DNA from: Cryphonectria parasitica EP155
Lineage: Eukaryota; Ascomycota; Sordariomycetes; Diaporthales; Cryphonectriaceae
Reading direction: 5' to 3'
Length of the DNA: 64,000 nucleotides
Assembly: GCF_011745365.1 (NCBI RefSeq)
Contig: NW_024468909.1
Span: 3,472,001 to 3,536,000 of the forward strand
Within the stretch, counting starts at the first letter, position 1. Every line of letters begins with the position of its first letter. This document shows, one piece after another, positions 1-10,165 of this stretch. A model generated the notes under the pieces. That model had not been told where the DNA came from, ran no database searches, and was given only the letters and a program-made list of their open reading frames with translations. Made by a program: the position numbers and the translations under genes.

Positions 1-490
1 CCTCGTCGGCGTCGACCTCGACCAAGAAGCTCTCGCCTGGCGCGGCGGCGGTGGCGGTGGTCGTTGTGGCAGTAGGGTTCAGGCTGCTGCGGGTGTCTGG
101 GTAGATGAAGACGTCGTACAGCACGCGGCCTGTGGCGGTCAGAAAGGCGCCGTAGAAGCCGTCCGTGCGGATCTTGTGGGCCGTGCTGGCGCTGCCGGCT
201 TGTGGGGCGAGGATGTTTTGCGTGATGACGCCCTGGAGGAACTTGGGCGCGTCGGGGCCTGAGATGGAGAGGAGGCGTCTCGAGGAGAGTGCTATGAGTC
301 CTGAGGACGGTGGTGGTGGTGGTGCTGCTGCTGCTGCTGCGCGAGATGCGGTGCTGGTGCTGCTGGATGTAGATGAGAATCTTGATCGGGCCGCGGCGAC
401 TCGTGTCTGGCAGCTCGCGCACACGAACCCTGGCGACGATGAGGCTGGGCGCGCGAGGCGACTTGGCAGAGCCATGCTGCTTGGGCGCAT
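1..490 (-). CDS. IBA57: IBA57/CAF17-like mitochondrial Fe-S cluster assembly protein (partial, 3' end off window)
   Basis: Only the N-terminal 163 codons are in the window; the gene runs off the left edge. IBA57 proteins (GcvT/CAF17-like, tetrahydrofolate-binding fold) act late in mitochondrial [4Fe-4S] cluster assembly, serving aconitase-type and radical-SAM enzymes. The frame opens at the ATG at 488-490. The first ~70 residues are rich in Arg, Ser and Ala and nearly free of acidic residues, as in a mitochondrial presequence, and include an Ala6-Pro5 stretch. From about residue 72 comes the family signature (LLSISGPDAPKFLQGVITQN), then a block with KIRTDGFYGAFLTATGRVLYD and IYPDT, ending with FLVEVDADE at the edge. 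Those match the conserved N-terminal part of the family. The Ser/Ala/Pro linker between presequence and domain is long. The 5' leader just upstream is a near-pure A tract on the coding strand. The family call is firm; start and targeting are inferred. Confidence 0.85.
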   Translation of the reverse strand, partial: MRPSSMALPSRLARPASSSPGFVCASCQTRVAAARSRFSSTSSSTSTASRAAAAAAPPPPPSSGLIALSSRRLLSISGPDAPKFLQGVITQNILAPQAGSASTAHKIRTDGFYGAFLTATGRVLYDVFIYPDTRSSLNPTATTTTATAAAPGESFLVEVDADE

Positions 491-1760
491 CTTTTTTTTT
501 TTCTTTTCTTTTTTTCTTCCCCCAAGTGAGTGTGGAAGGCGTAAAGAGTGTTGGGATGAGTTGTTGTTGAAGGTGAAGATTAGTCAAGTTGATTTTGGAG
601 CCGAGTTGAAAATGACGTCGCAGCCGGAGACTCCGAAATCCCCGATGCCTGTTATGGGGAGTTTGAATACTACAACCTGTCAACGTCTCCCGTCTTTTCT
701 GTTCCCCCTTCTTCTTTTTTCCTCTTGATGAAAAGAAAAAGCTTGAAAAAGGTAATTGTAAAATCAAGAGTGTATTATTACTAGAAAGACTGGGAAATGA
801 GGATTTTGGAAGGTTTCCCGGTAACACGAGTGGTGTTGTGCAAGTAATCAATGCTCTGTCCGAAGGGCACAAGGCTCCATTCATCATCTTCTTCCGAGTT
901 TGTCTCTTTGGTATAAATACCACCCTGTTGGCACTCTAGTTATATTGTCTCTTGATTAATTACATACACAGCTAGACTTCAAGCTGGCTATGCAACGGGA
1001 ATTGATCAATAGGCAAATATAACACGACTGGGCATAGATAAAGAAAGGAATGCGGTTGTGGCAGCTTCCTGGCAGTCTCTGGGAAGATTGGCAGGAAATA
1101 CAGGACCCTTCATGGCAGATGCGGCAGAGTATATCTTAGAAAGACAATGAGCTCATAATGAATGCATGTATGATCGTGTTCAAGATGGTCAGTGGCCATG
1201 TTGGACAAGCTGAAACTTTCGTCCTTATAGAAGGACCCTATTGTTTACACTATGAGAGATGGTCATTAAGACCTGAGGAATGGGCTTGGAATGAGCGAGC
1301 CTTGCTACTACAAGACATTTAGTGCTGAGGTTCACAAAGGTAGAGCGAGGGTGTGTGCAAAAATCATATTGTAATGCACAATCACGATGTGAAAGATTCC
1401 AGACAAAGCCCGAGAGCATTTCGTTTTCTTGAAGTTATTATCTAGCTCTTTCCATTCATCCAAGCTGCAATCATTACTTTTATGTATGCGTATAAACGTA
1501 TTGTGAGCCCAAAGAAGGCCTCATATCCCTTCAGCCAACCGTTTCTCAGATTTATTTACTGGTCTTTCGGATCGTATCAAATCACATTTTGAAACTGGCT
1601 GTCTCGTGGTAGGCTCAAACAGAGCCTTTCGTGCTAGCATGCCCCTCCCATGTTCCAGGCCCATATACATATCCTGTGGTACTCTCCAACTATGTACTGC
1701 CCGGTAATGGGCTATTAAATCTCATAGGGCCACGACGGTGGCCCCCCATTGTTGTGGCCC
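491..1760. other. Intergenic, 1.3 kb
   Basis: No coding frame with gene-like composition. It holds the promoter of the minus-strand IBA57-like gene and the 3' flank of the next minus-strand gene. A palindromic TATA-like element (GGTATAAATACC, 911-920 and flanks) lies about 420 bp upstream of the IBA57-like start codon. Confidence 0.6.
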
Positions 1761-4672
1761 CTACTGGGCTGGGCCGAGCCGAGCCCGCTTGGCAGCACGA
1801 GGCTCAACGTCGTCCTCGGTCAGGTCGATAAACTCAGCTGCCCGCCGCCGAGTCGCCGTTGGGGCTTGAGCTGGCTGATTGAAAACGGGCTGCTGAGCTG
1901 CCGCCTGACCGAGAAAAGACTGCTGCTGGGCCGCCATCTGGTGGAAGCCAGGGTGGGGAGGGCCCGCCGGCTGGTAGTGCTGCTGCCGCTGGAACGGTTG
2001 CAAAAACGGCATCAGTGGCTGCAGAAAAGGCTGGAATTGCTGAGCCATCTGGGCCTGCTGGGCTGGTTGATATTGCTGCTGGACAGGCTGAGGTCGAGGA
2101 GCCTGCTGATATTGGTGCTGGGCTGGCTGGTACTGTTGATAATACTGGTGAGGCCATTGCACTGACTGAAAATTATGGGTAGGCTGGGACTGATGAGGCA
2201 ACTGAGGCTGCTGCTGATACTGCTGCTGCTGATACTGCTGCTGCTGATACTGCTGCTGCTGATATTGTTGCTGCTGATGCTGCTGCCGCTGAATTTGATG
2301 GAACTGCTGCAGTGACGGCTGAGCCTGATGAACAACAGGTTGAGACTGAGCGACTGGCTGGGACTGATGAGCGAGGTAGGATTGATGAGCAAGGTACTGT
2401 GCCTGCTGAGGACTCTGTGCATGCTGAGGAGGTCGGCTCTGGGTAGGCTGAGGAGAACAATATTGCTGCTGGACTTGTTGGAATGGCTGAAACTCCTGAA
2501 CCGGCTGAGGCTGCTGCTGAACCTCCTGTGCGGCGGGTGATTGCTGAACCTCTTGTGTGGCGGGTGATTGCTGATCAGGAGGAGTCGTAGCAGCAGCAGC
2601 GTCACTGACGGAGCCGGGGGCCCTGCGCTTGTCCTGACCCTTGCGTCTCTTTTCCTCCATCTTGACGACCTTGTAGAGAAGTGTCGAGAACCCGAGCAGG
2701 ATCCTGCGAGGACAAGAATTTAGCAAGATGAAGAAGCGCAGAGCAGGTAGAATAAACACGAAATAGCATAAAAACAAAACCGCCATGCTCACTTTGTAGA
2801 GTCCATGCCAAAAGTGACAGACCTGCAGCCCTTCAGCTTGTGCGCCGGCCGCTGGAAGAACAAATTGCCCCAGTTCTGGTCAACGAGCAGCGCATGTGAG
2901 ACCTTGACGATCTTCATCTTCCACTCGTCGACGAGCTCGGTGTCGATGCGGATAGAGTTGCCCGGGGTTTTGAGGTACGACTTGATCTTGCTGACGACAG
3001 ACTGTCCGCGAGACATGTCAAGGCCGAGCTGCAGGAAGCAGTCCTTCATGTTGACCTTGGTTTCTACGGCAGATTAAAAAATGCTTGTTAGTATGTCTTA
3101 CCAAAGAAGACCTGTGGGAAGGGGGCAGGGAAGAATAAAAGGTGAGATGGATACTTACGCAGGACCACGTTCTTAGCCAAAAGTTTGAAATCAGGCTTCT
3201 GGCTGTGGTTGGACTGGTATCTCTTGGGCAGACCATCTTGGGCTTCCTTTGAGCCGTCCTGCTTCTCCTGGGCCTGTGTCGCGGCGCTCTCCTTCTGCTG
3301 TGCTCCTTGACTAGGCTCACATTCTTGTTCGGATGCACCGTCCGCAGCTGTAGAAGAATGAGTATGGGGGACGGGTGCCTTGGCTCTGGTGCCTGCGCTC
3401 TCAGACATAAGTTCCTCAAGCACGTTATCCAACGCCTTGAGACCTTTGACCGTGCCTTGAAAGGCCTTGGTACCTGAAACCTTGCCTTTAGCCTTGGCTG
3501 GAGGCTTCTTCTTCTTGGGGACATTGTCCTTGGCAGTTACGCTGGCCGACTCACCCTTGGCGGTGGCAGCGTCAGACTTGTCGGCAACTTGCTTTTTCTT
3601 TCGCTTGGGTGCCTTGTGTCCTTCGTCTTGCTTGGCCGACTTCTTCTTCTTTGCAGCAGCAGTAGATGACAGCTTGCCTTCTCCGCTGCCAGACGCCGCA
3701 GAGGTGGAACTCCCCACAGGATGAGGCGCGGGAGTATCAAGAGAAGGAGAGCTGACTGCACTGTCTGTTGAAGCTTGCCGCTGTTCGTCATTGGAAGGTG
3801 AGGTGGGAGTGGCAGCGTTCTCATGAAGAGAGGATTCGGCAGAAGGGGTAGCAGTAGTACCATTGGCCTTGTCAATTTCTTCAAAAGCCGCATTGAATTC
3901 GGCATGAAACTCGTCAGAAAGACCGCCATCGCTGGCGGTAGTTTCATCTGGTTGCTGTTCATGACTGGCATTCAAAGCCTGTTCCTCAAAATTGTTGGAG
4001 GGGGAGGCGTCGCCATCGTCAGCGGTATTGCCAGCAGATTGCAAGTCGCGAATAGCTTGCATACACTGGTCCTCGAAGTCGTCTGGGAAGCCGATGTCGA
4101 GGTCATCTTCTAGTTGTTGCTGCTGAGGCTGCTCCTGCTGGATAGCAGGATTCACGTCGGCAGCGGCATTGCTAGCAGGCTGCACGTCGCGAATAGCTTG
4201 CATACACTGGTCCGCGAAGTCATCTGGGAAGCCGATGTCTAGAGGGTCATCCTCTTCTTGTTGCTGCGGCTGCTGCTGCTGCTGCGGCTGCAGAATAGCA
4301 GGATTCACGTCGGCAGTCCCCTCATGCGTGAGGCCAAGAGACTCCAACCACTCGGCTTCAGTCATATTATAAACGTCGTCGATGTCGTTCGCGTCGTCCT
4401 CCTGGAAGGGACGCCACTTTTCAAACGTGCCAGCCTTCCACTCGTCGACGGCCTGTTGGCGGTGCTTCTCCTCAGGGTAGTAGTCCCAGATCAGGTCCTG
4501 CTCCTTGTCATTGCGGTCCCAGATTTCTCGAGTGCCCTTGTAGGGATCAATGTACTCGACAAGGTCGGGCACGTAGCCAGGCTGGCGCGTCGGCGCGTCG
4601 TCGTCCCAGACGATCTCGAGGTCGTATGCCTTGCTGCGTCTCATTCTCGTTCTCTGGGCCTGCTGCTCTGGG

Positions 4673-4708
<36 letters not shown>

Positions 4709-4785
4709 TGGTTGTTGCTAGAAGAAAACATGTTACTGCTGTTGCTGCTGCTGAAACCAGCTGATGGTGATGATGATGGTATCAT
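1761..4785 (-). CDS. Glutamine-rich nuclear-type protein with C-terminal SIM-like motif, unknown function
   Basis: Three exons, complement(join(1761..2703, 2793..3063, 3159..4785)), 946 aa. The donors are GTAAGT and GTGAGC. I chose the ATG at 4785 because the frame upstream of it reads like 5' leader. In order: a Ser/Asn-rich start with a 12-Thr run; a conserved-looking block at about residues 50-125 (motifs YDLEIVWDDD, LVEYIDPYKGTREIWD); two tandem ~50-residue units each with DIGFPDDF and DQCMQAIRD; an acidic Ser/Thr-rich linker; Lys clusters that could be nuclear localisation signals; a folded-looking segment spanning exons 1-3 (about residues 530-660); a Gln/Tyr/Pro-rich tail with QQQYQ repeats; and a final FIDLTEDD, which resembles a SUMO-interacting motif, followed by a basic end. 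I do not recognise the family. Low-complexity, prion-like composition suggests a nuclear or RNA/chromatin role, but that is inference only. Confidence 0.75.
2208..2283. repeat. 15-bp coding minisatellite (QQQYQ repeats)
   Basis: Near-identical 15-bp units (CTGCTGCTGATACTG on the + strand) repeat in tandem inside the last exon of the Gln-rich gene and encode QQQYQ units. Later copies are slightly diverged. Length polymorphism between strains is expected for this repeat class. Confidence 0.9.
4018..4312. repeat. In-frame tandem duplication of a ~50-codon unit
   Basis: Two adjacent units share long stretches of nucleotide identity, for example GCGAATAGCTTGCATACACT in both. They encode two copies of a block containing ADVNPAI, a Q-run, DIGFPDDF and DQCMQAIRD. 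The frame is kept across the junction, so this is a coding repeat rather than a break. Confidence 0.85.
4673..4708. repeat. (TAG/GTA)12 microsatellite encoding poly-Thr
   Basis: Twelve perfect trinucleotide repeats lie near the N-terminus of the Gln-rich gene and encode twelve threonines on the minus strand. Confidence 0.95.
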
Positions 4786-7120
4786 CTTGTTGTTTGTTTG
4801 GATCAAAGATGAGAAAATGGTATGAGTGATCAGGATGTAGGTGTGTGATTGTGACAAAATGGTCAGGGAGAGAGAAGCTCGTGTGTCTGAATGTTGAATC
4901 TCCTGGCACAATACAAGCATGAATTGGTAGAGAGAGGGAGAGAAGGGGAGAGAGAAACAGTTGTTGGTGCTGAACAGACGAAACAGCAGAAGAAAACTGC
5001 AGATGCCTGAGCTTGCTAGGCTTCCAGGTCATTCCATCGATCGAGAGACAACAGGAACACCGGGGTTGCAGTGGCTGGTGGAATGGCTATTGTTCATAAT
5101 GTATTGCCTAATGATTTATTCTCAATTTCTCACTTATACAACAGCAAGCACCAACTTCACTCTAAATTCGTTGTTGGCTAATGGTTATTTTTGCTCAATT
5201 TCTGTTTAGCACAGCACACAGTAGGGCAGTCTAACTACCTAAGTAGATAATAGGGCGGTTGGCGAACAACAACATTGCGTTCCTTCCTGTTAATTCACAC
5301 TGGCCTCAGCTGCTGTGAAGCAGAATGAAGCACCTTTAATTCACAGGGGGTTTATTCGCAGGCTCACCTGAGCTGATCAAACGACACTGTGACTGTCCAC
5401 GATTTTCCTTGAAGCATGAGATTATTGTGTTGTTCATTCTCTAGCAGGAGACCTGCATTTTGTTTTCCCGCTATGCTGGTCTCCTTCTTTTTTGGACTCC
5501 TTTTGGGATTGCGTACTAGGGCACTTAGTAGCCATTAGGCCTCAATAATGACGGGTGGACAATCTAGGCGAGATAGAAACCTCGACATTGGCATCTACTA
5601 TCAGCACACATTCGACAACCGCATCGTGCAATAGCAAAACATCCATTGAGGTCGTTCTCGCACGTGATGATGCTCAGATGCGCTCATCTCCACCAAAGAT
5701 CTGATGAAACGTCGTGTGTCCTTCCGTTCTAAGCCCGTTCGGGCGTCGGCCCTCAGCCTTGTCCCGTGTGGAGGTGGAGCCCGTTTCTTGTCAGCCTTGT
5801 CTAAGCTGCGGGCCTATACCGGGGGGGGGGGGGTATAACCTGGTGGTAGTAGGCTAAAAATCCAGGACTAGATTGCATGGCACTCATTCCTAGCTTTGTG
5901 GGATTATATACCATCTCTATTTGGGTAGATGAGGAGAAATCATGGCCTTGGGAAAGCGGACCAGAGCCAAGGAGATCGGGATTGTGCGAGGGCCAGTGGC
6001 CAGCCAGCCAACAGCCAAGCCTGTTGATAGCCTCAGATAGTTCGGCCTCATGATTTTTCCTCTTTTCTCTTTCCTCTTCAGCGCATTGCAATATGAGCCC
6101 TTTTGCCCTCGCATAGGGATGCTACGAAAGATCCAATGGAGACCTGATCATCAATGCGCCGCCGTTATCCTACATTGCGTGTAGATGTCCTGGAAGACAC
6201 GAAAACATCCAGATGCGATTGGGAATATTGGGGAAGACTGTTGTGATTGTTGAGGCCATGACGCTCGCCCCATCTACCTACTTCTCGGCTGGGGTCTGAG
6301 GGTGTGTAGAAGAGACAAAACACCATGATTATAAAACAATATATACAAAACGGAAAGAAATGCTGTCCCTCAAGGATGACACTATGCATATAAGACCTCG
6401 CCACCCTCCGGCCCCTCCGACCCTCCTTTCAACTCCCCGAACCCTCCAGAATCCCTCATCCTCCTATCTGTACCTCTTTTCCCGGCTTTTTTTCTTCTTC
6501 TTCAACGGTAATGTCGCAACCAAGTCGATCAGAAGTACGAGCGCCTGATCTATCGTGTATCGGGGCCATTGTTGAAGGTGCCGACATCTTGATTGGCCCT
6601 AGAAAAGGGTTTGATCATTCGCTTGCTTTCTGTATATCACAGATGGTTGTCGGGATTCGAGAGTAATTAAACTTAATATTCCATGTCGTATGTCTGTAGT
6701 CAGACGGAGAAAAAAAGAGAAGAAGAAGAAGAAGAAGAAGAAGAAACAGAAATGAATGGGAACATGAAAGAGAACAAGCAACTGGGACAATGTCGATTGC
6801 TCGAACAGGTGGTCTCAACAATGGAAGGAAAATCAAAGTCTTCAGCCTGGATCCGAAATATAACTCAAACTCCTGACCTTTTTTGGAAACCCTTTGTCGG
6901 TCGCCCGAACTATGCACCTCTTTTAAGAGAAATCAGATAGAAAAATTCTTGCAGACGAAATTGTGTAGGTTCAAGCTGCCAAAGGGGGTATCTCGAATTG
7001 ACGTCGGCATAGTAAAAAGAGGGAAGCGAGTGATGTTGTTTGGTAATGCGAGCCGACTATTATATTTGAGCGTGGGTCGGCGTTCTGTAGGTACAAACAT
7101 TGTAGAGTTCTGCACTGCAC
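4786..7120. other. Intergenic, 2.3 kb
   Basis: Contains the promoter and 5' leader of the Gln-rich gene on the left and the 3' flank of the bZIP gene on the right. It includes a G13 run (5821-5833), a (GAA)n-like purine stretch near 6716-6745 and several pyrimidine-rich tracts. The open frames here have random-looking composition and I find no gene. Confidence 0.6.
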
Positions 7121-7516
7121 TTAGAGCCCAGAAGGCCCAGGGGATGGGCGCTGGTTATCTTGTTGCTCCCTAGCCCCGGTCGCCCAGCCTGTCTCGTGTG
7201 GTAGTCTGCTGTATTGTGGTGGGAATTGGGTCTGAAGAGGCGGTTGTTGCGAGGGCTGTGGTCCAAAGCCTCCAGGCGTCGTCTGAGCTGCGGTTGGAGA
7301 GGCACCGGGCTGGTCGAAGCGTAGCGGAGGGAGTCTCGCGCTTGGAGGACCAGAGGTCACAGGTGTGGTAAGCCCCTGGGTGACGATGGGAGGCAAGGTG
7401 CTCGTCGGCTGCTGGGCTGATCGGATAGGATACAGAACAGATTCGAAATCAGCTGCAGGAGGGTCTGTCCGTCGCCGTCGTGTCGGTCTTTCCAGGTCGC
7501 CGGAATACGGTGGTGG

Positions 7517-7553
<37 letters not shown>

Positions 7554-9007
7554 ATCATTGGAGATGGAGAGGCAGCCGTAGGAGGATTAGCGCCGACGGC
7601 GAAAGAGCTTGCAAAGGAGGCCTCTGCAGGCCGTGCCGGACTGGGCGCAACATGCGCAGAGCGAGGGCTTGGGGGCCCACGCTCTGCATGCTCCCTGATC
7701 TCCGGAGTCCGCAGGACAAGCTCTCGCAGTCTGTCCCTCTCGCTGCGGTAGAAGTCAGATTCCGCCTGTAGCTCCTGGGCAAGCCTGCTCACTTCCCTGT
7801 TCTCGGCCTCCAGACGTTGCAGGGTCTCCCTCATGTCCTTGTCCCGCTCTTTCTTCCGAGCTCGAAATCTTGCAGAGGCACCCGCATTACGGTGTCGCTT
7901 CTCGTCAGCCTGTCTCGATCCCTGGTGAACGTCCAGTGGCACCGTAATATGTTCGCCGGTGTTCGTCTGGAGCGTAAGATGAGGCTGTACCTCGGAGCCT
8001 CGAACACCCGCCCCGCTGGTGTGTAGGGCACTGAATATAGCGGTTGACAGGGCTGCGTCTCCAGAAGGACCACTTGGTGGTGAATAAGCCGCAGACCTGC
8101 CCTGAGGGAGTCCATACTGCCCTTGCGGATATGCAGGAAGGCCCTGCGGGCTTCGTCCAGCTAATCCAGCCGGCGAAGCAGTCGGGGGAAACTGGAAGGT
8201 GGGCGCGCTAGAATAAGCGGGCTGCGAAACAGAGCGAGCTGTCGCCGTCAGAGGCGCGACAGAAGTAAGTGGAGTGGTCCGTGGAGATTGCTGAGACACG
8301 CTCAAAGGGGTGCCTGGGTACGAAGGGGCATCTTGCGGCGCACCAGGTCGACTCAGTGCAGGCGGTGGAATTCCAAGTGGCGGCTGGGGGTCGGCATAGC
8401 TTGACGGCGTTGCAGAGCGACTGAAGCTTGGTGGCCTGGGAGATCGCGGCGTCAAGATCCTCCTCGTAGCACTCAGCGCTAGATGCGTTGGTCGGACGGG
8501 AGTCGGCGAGCCATGCTGGGCAAAAGGTGGCACTGAAGTAGCCGGAGGAGGCGCATATGCTGCTCCTGGTCCTGCTCCTCCCACTCCTCCCCCTCCTCCT
8601 CCTCCTGCTGCTGATGCTGCTGCTGGAGGTCCGCCATAGATAGGCCCAGGTCCATAAGCTTGGTATGGCGATCCAGAAACACCGTACTGCCGCGTACCTG
8701 TGCTGGACGGCGAGCTGCCGCCCTCAAGAGGTCGTTGTACGGATGACGAGGGGCCAGCATGCTGCTCTCTCGAGTCGGATGGGTTCAGGATCGTGTGGAC
8801 GCCAATCGTCCTGGGAGTAGCTTGTCGCTGCGGCTCGTGGACTGGGACATGCGGCCGGCCTCCAGGATCTCGGGACAGGTCAGCTCCAACGTCATTGTGC
8901 GAACGTTGTCTTGGCAGCGTGGAGGGGGGCGAGGCGTGAGCACCTGTTGACTGCGCATAGGAGCTGGAACGAGAAGGCGGGCGAGAGGTAGGACCCCTAT
9001 GCGACAT
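7121..9007 (-). CDS. bZIP transcription factor
   Basis: Single exon, 628 aa. A basic region plus leucine zipper sits at about residues 366-430. The basic stretch has the N-x2-A-A/S-x-R pattern (NAGASARFRARKKERD), and leucine heptads follow (LQRLEAENREVSRL, then LRELVL). Such proteins bind DNA as dimers in the nucleus. Flanking regions are Pro/Ser/Gln-rich and probably disordered; they include a Gln run (about residues 484-496) encoded by a (CTG)n repeat, and a conserved-looking N-terminal motif, TIGVHTILNPSDSREQH. The open frame extends upstream to 9091, but the codon there is GTG, so I placed the start at the ATG at 9007. The RHRNAGASARFRARKK type is shared by several filamentous-fungal bZIPs; I cannot assign a named orthologue or target genes. 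Confidence 0.85.
7515..7554. repeat. (CTG)n repeat encoding poly-Gln in the bZIP gene
   Basis: A perfect run of CTG trinucleotides on the + strand, read as CAG on the minus strand, gives a run of about a dozen glutamines. It is a likely length-variable site. Confidence 0.9.
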
Positions 9008-10120
9008 CGAGACCTTTTCGCCTTCGCGTTGAGGATCCGGCGAGGCCGGACATTGACCACCGCGCTCGTCCTTCAGTGACGGGCGGGACACCGGCTCGAA
9101 ACCAACGCCAGTCGGACTGCCCCAAAAGCGCGGTGAATCAACTCGGCTCGTCTCAGTGGCTCCGTGTGTCCTGGCTGGAAGTTCCTGGTTGTCTCCGTCA
9201 AGCCGGCCCCTCGAAGGGTTGGGAGGACACCAGGGCAGAGATTGGACAGCCAGGGCGAAAAGAATATGCGAGAACCGTCTTGTGATGCGTGACTGTGCTT
9301 GTTGAGTTTTGAATTACAGGGTCGGCCGCCGTCTCACTGGTCATACGGAGGGCAGTTTCGTTTGACCAAGATGCAGTCACTGCTGGCTATCGGCGGGTTC
9401 AAGACGTCTCGAGATGTTGCAGGATTATGGAGAACCGAAGTCCCAGCGAGCGTGTCTGCTGCCGTACCGAGTAGAGAGCAGTCTATCCTAGTTGGTGGTG
9501 GCTACTACCCTGGTCTTACAGATGAGGATATTGAGAGGGAGACGATGTTCGATCGGAAATGCCCGTTGCTGGGTGGGCAGTGGCACTGGTTGTCGGCGGC
9601 TTGCTTCAAATATTAGGGACCACGATCTGTAGACGATGCGAAGTGAGTTTAGATGAAGTGGAAAGAAAAAGAAGAAAAAAAGGCTGACGAGTTCGACACG
9701 GGCGTGTAAAGAAGATTTGGGAGGAGCACCAGTGAAAGTGACTGGCAAGGTTAGGTGCATGGCGTAGACCAGTCACGTTCTTTATGACAGGCCTGAAGCA
9801 TTGAATGGCCACCTCATACAAACCCCTTCCACACTAGATAGGGTCGGAGCGTGGATGGGTGGCCCTGAGCCAAGTGTTTCTCGCACTTCCAGTGGTGTGA
9901 AATGTTCTCTAAAGTATACTGGGTTGATAAGAAGTGGGGAGAAGGGGGAGAGGGGGCATGAGCATGTATACAGTAGGGAAAAGAGACATGAGAAAAAGCA
10001 TGACGCATTATCGTGGGGCTCGGTCAGGCGAGAGAGATCGAATAAAGCACGCTGTATGGCTCAAGAGACTCACTGGGATTCTGGACAGTCTAAGTTTCCC
10101 TCGAAGGAACGGAGTCGCAT

Positions 10121-10165
<45 letters not shown>

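Noticed and set aside
2602..3524. Several long open frames opposite or overlapping the Gln-rich gene
   Set aside because: Shadow frames of repeats and low-complexity codons. The spliced minus-strand model explains the region with consistent splice sites.
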